Of a DNA stretch of 6,361 nucleotides, positions 4,751-6,361 are shown in pieces. The notes below the pieces were generated by a model. It ran no database searches. It saw nothing but the letters and a program-made list of their open reading frames with translations, and was not told the origin of the DNA. The stretch comes from an uncultured Erysipelotrichaceae bacterium (lineage in GTDB: Bacteria > Bacillota_I > Bacilli_A > RF39 > UBA660). The translations under genes were made by a program, and so were the position numbers. Location: the NCBI GenBank assembly GCA_902783435.1, contig CACZQV010000054.1, forward strand, positions 1 to 6,361, written 5' to 3'. Every line of letters begins with the position of its first letter. Position 1 is the first letter of the stretch.

Positions 4751-6361
4751 ATGAAGAATAAGGGATTTACTTTAGTTGAATTATTAGTAGTTATAGTAAT
4801 ACTTGGAATTGTTACTGGTATTTCTATACCTATTATTAGAAATGTTCAACAAAAAATGGTTGATAAGAAATATACTACATATTTAGATAGTTTAAAGGAT
4901 AGTGCTAAACTTTATAATGATTCATATAGTGAAGATATGTTTGGACATGCTAAATCTGGAGTATATTGTGTTACATATAGAGAGTTAGAAAAAAAGAAGT
5001 TAATAAAAGATATAAGTGTAGAGGATAAGTCATGTAATAGAGATAGGACTTTTGTTAGAGTAGTTAAAATGGATGATAAATATACTTATACACCTTATTT
5101 AGCTTGTGGTTCTAAGAATGGTGATGACGTTACTGTTGTTTTACCTAAAGGTTCTGATGTTTCAATGAGTGAGACTCTTTGTTCTGAAACTATAACAAAT
5201 ACTATTGTAGTTGATATAGATGAAAGATATAAAGGATCTTCATACATGAGTAATAAATTTGATAAGCATAAGAGAACTGCTAGAGTAAAAATATATAGTG
5301 CTACTGGTATAGATAATGATATTAATTTACAATATGCTTGGAAAAATACTAAGGATGGTACTATTACTTCATATAGTCCATTAACTTTTAAAATAAAGGG
5401 TAATCAAGAACAACAAATATTAAATGGGGATATTATAGAAACTGTATCTAATGAAGAAATAATTACTCCAGAAGGTGGCGATGGATTATATCATCTGTTA
5501 GTTAAAGTAAATAAATTAAATGATATAAAAGATCATAATAGTTGGAAACCTGGTAATAATCAATCAAATCCAATAGAGTTTAAACCATATGCGATAGATA
5601 ATGGAGATCCAGAAATTAGAAATGAAATTTTCAGATCTACGGAAACTAATTATAATAGTTTATCTGCATATTTTAATTTTGATGGATATGATGAACATTC
5701 TCCTAATGATTTAAAGATGTGTATTTCAACTTCAGGATATTGTACAAATAATTTTCAACCATATAATAAGAGTACTTTAATAAATTTTGTTGGAATATAT
5801 GATGGTAGTATAAAATACGTATATGTTACTTTAAAGGATTTAGCTGGTAATACTGCGAAGAAAAAAGTTCCTTATCGAGTTGGTATTACTCATACAATGA
5901 TATATAATAATAATGGTGGTAGTGGATGTTCTAGTAAGTCTGTTACTCATAATGTTAATGATGGTAGAAAATGGGGAACTTTATGTACACCAACAAGAAC
6001 AGGTTATACATTTAAAGGATGGAAGTCAGGAAATACAACAATAGATAGTAATACAGTAATTAGTGATAATATAACAGTGACAGCAGAGTGGCAAATAAAT
6101 AGATATACTCTTACTTATAATAGTGCAGGTGGAACTGCATGTGGTGCAATTACTAAAAATTATAATGAAGCTTGGGGAACTTTATGTACACCAACAAGAA
6201 CAGGATATACATTTAATGGATGGAAAGTTGGAAATACGACTCTAACTGCAACATCAAAAGCAACTGCAAATATTACGGCAGTAGCTCAATGGAGTATAAG
6301 AAATTATACTTTAACTATTAACTCAAATGGTGGAAGTGGATGTAGTGGAACAATAACAAAA
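4751..6361 (+). CDS. Type IV pilin-like surface protein with Ig-like segments and InlB-type repeats (3' end outside the window)
   Basis: The frame is open for 537 codons to the window edge, so the protein is incomplete. It begins MKNKG/FTLVELLVVIVILGI: a short basic leader, the prepilin-peptidase site after Gly5, mature Phe1 and Glu5 (residues 6 and 10), then a ~22-residue hydrophobic helix. Type IV pilins and type II secretion pseudopilins share this end. Residues 30-145 look like a pilin head, with cysteines 73, 95, 119 and 144. Residues ~150-283 and ~286-380 appear to be two Ig-like beta-sandwiches, with GDGLYHLLVK (243-252) and LKDLAGN (361-367) as typical strands and Cys324/Cys331 in the second. 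From residue 380, tandem Listeria-Bacteroides repeats begin, with the hallmark PTRTGYTFxGW. No pilus ATPase, platform protein or prepilin peptidase is in the window. Probable role: a surface-displayed adhesin or minor pilin assembled or anchored through the pilin helix. It has its own promoter and is separate from topA. Confidence 0.85.
   Translation, partial: MKNKGFTLVELLVVIVILGIVTGISIPIIRNVQQKMVDKKYTTYLDSLKDSAKLYNDSYSEDMFGHAKSGVYCVTYRELEKKKLIKDISVEDKSCNRDRTFVRVVKMDDKYTYTPYLACGSKNGDDVTVVLPKGSDVSMSETLCSETITNTIVVDIDERYKGSSYMSNKFDKHKRTARVKIYSATGIDNDINLQYAWKNTKDGTITSYSPLTFKIKGNQEQQILNGDIIETVSNEEIITPEGGDGLYHLLVKVNKLNDIKDHNSWKPGNNQSNPIEFKPYAIDNGDPEIRNEIFRSTETNYNSLSAYFNFDGYDEHSPNDLKMCISTSGYCTNNFQPYNKSTLINFVGIYDGSIKYVYVTLKDLAGNTAKKKVPYRVGITHTMIYNNNGGSGCSSKSVTHNVNDGRKWGTLCTPTRTGYTFKGWKSGNTTIDSNTVISDNITVTAEWQINRYTLTYNSAGGTACGAITKNYNEAWGTLCTPTRTGYTFNGWKVGNTTLTATSKATANITAVAQWSIRNYTLTINSNGGSGCSGTITK
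5888..6361 (+). repeat. Tandem InlB B-type (Listeria-Bacteroides) repeats within the pilin-like gene
   Basis: Three units are visible: 5888-6100 (71 residues), 6101-6301 (67 residues) and 6302 onward, cut by the window end. Each starts with a strand such as RYTLTYNS followed by GG, a Cys, then WGTLCTPTRTGYTFxGW, and closes with a strand ending in a Trp (AEW, AQW). Units 1 and 2 share a DNA block at 5972-6023 and 6173-6224, identical for the first 32 bases and with two mismatches in 52. This fits recent duplication or gene conversion. Such repeats form stalk-like beta domains in secreted proteins, and more copies probably follow beyond the edge. Confidence 0.88.

Noticed and set aside
1..6361. 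CRISPR array, tRNA or rRNA gene, insertion sequence
   Set aside because: No regularly spaced direct repeats outside the protein repeats, no cloverleaf or rRNA-like segment, no transposase frame and no terminal inverted repeats were seen on either strand.

Overview
The window is AT-rich throughout. Every gene is on the + strand, with strong Shine-Dalgarno sites and ordinary codon use: Trp is TGG and there are no in-frame TGA codons. The order rbgA - rnhB - topA matches the Bacillus-type chromosome (ylqF/rbgA, rnhB, then dprA and topA further on). I infer a low-GC Firmicute (Bacillota), possibly one of the uncultured gut Bacilli or Mollicutes-related lineages with reduced genomes. The genus cannot be read from the sequence.

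Layout. 20-892 encodes the circularly permuted 50S-assembly GTPase RbgA. It is followed six bases later by a P-loop kinase resembling the kinase half of T4 polynucleotide kinase (899-1606), and this pair ends at a good intrinsic terminator (1608-1634). 1682-2560 encodes ribonuclease HII. Its N-terminal ~90 residues are not the usual RNase HII extension and resemble a decayed nucleotidyltransferase-fold domain. The 109-base gap before topA holds a perfect 24-base A/T-only palindrome (2570-2593) and a near-consensus sigma-A promoter (2618-2646). 2670-4700 encodes DNA topoisomerase I with three C-terminal zinc ribbons, and its stop codon lies in the loop of an intrinsic terminator (4689-4715).

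Directly downstream an extended -10 promoter (4723-4731) drives a long reading frame starting at 4751 and still open at the window edge (537 codons). It starts with a textbook type IV prepilin N-terminus and continues through a Cys-containing head and two Ig-like segments. It then runs into tandem Listeria-Bacteroides (InlB B-type) repeats that carry a conserved cysteine pair.

The first four genes are housekeeping functions: ribosome assembly, a nucleotide or nucleic-acid kinase of unknown substrate, removal of RNA from DNA, and supercoil relaxation. The last gene is a cell-surface protein transcribed separately. I see no complete new multi-gene system. The items most worth pursuing are the RNase HII fusion, the pilin-adhesin chimera with cysteine-paired repeats, and the palindrome next to the topA promoter.
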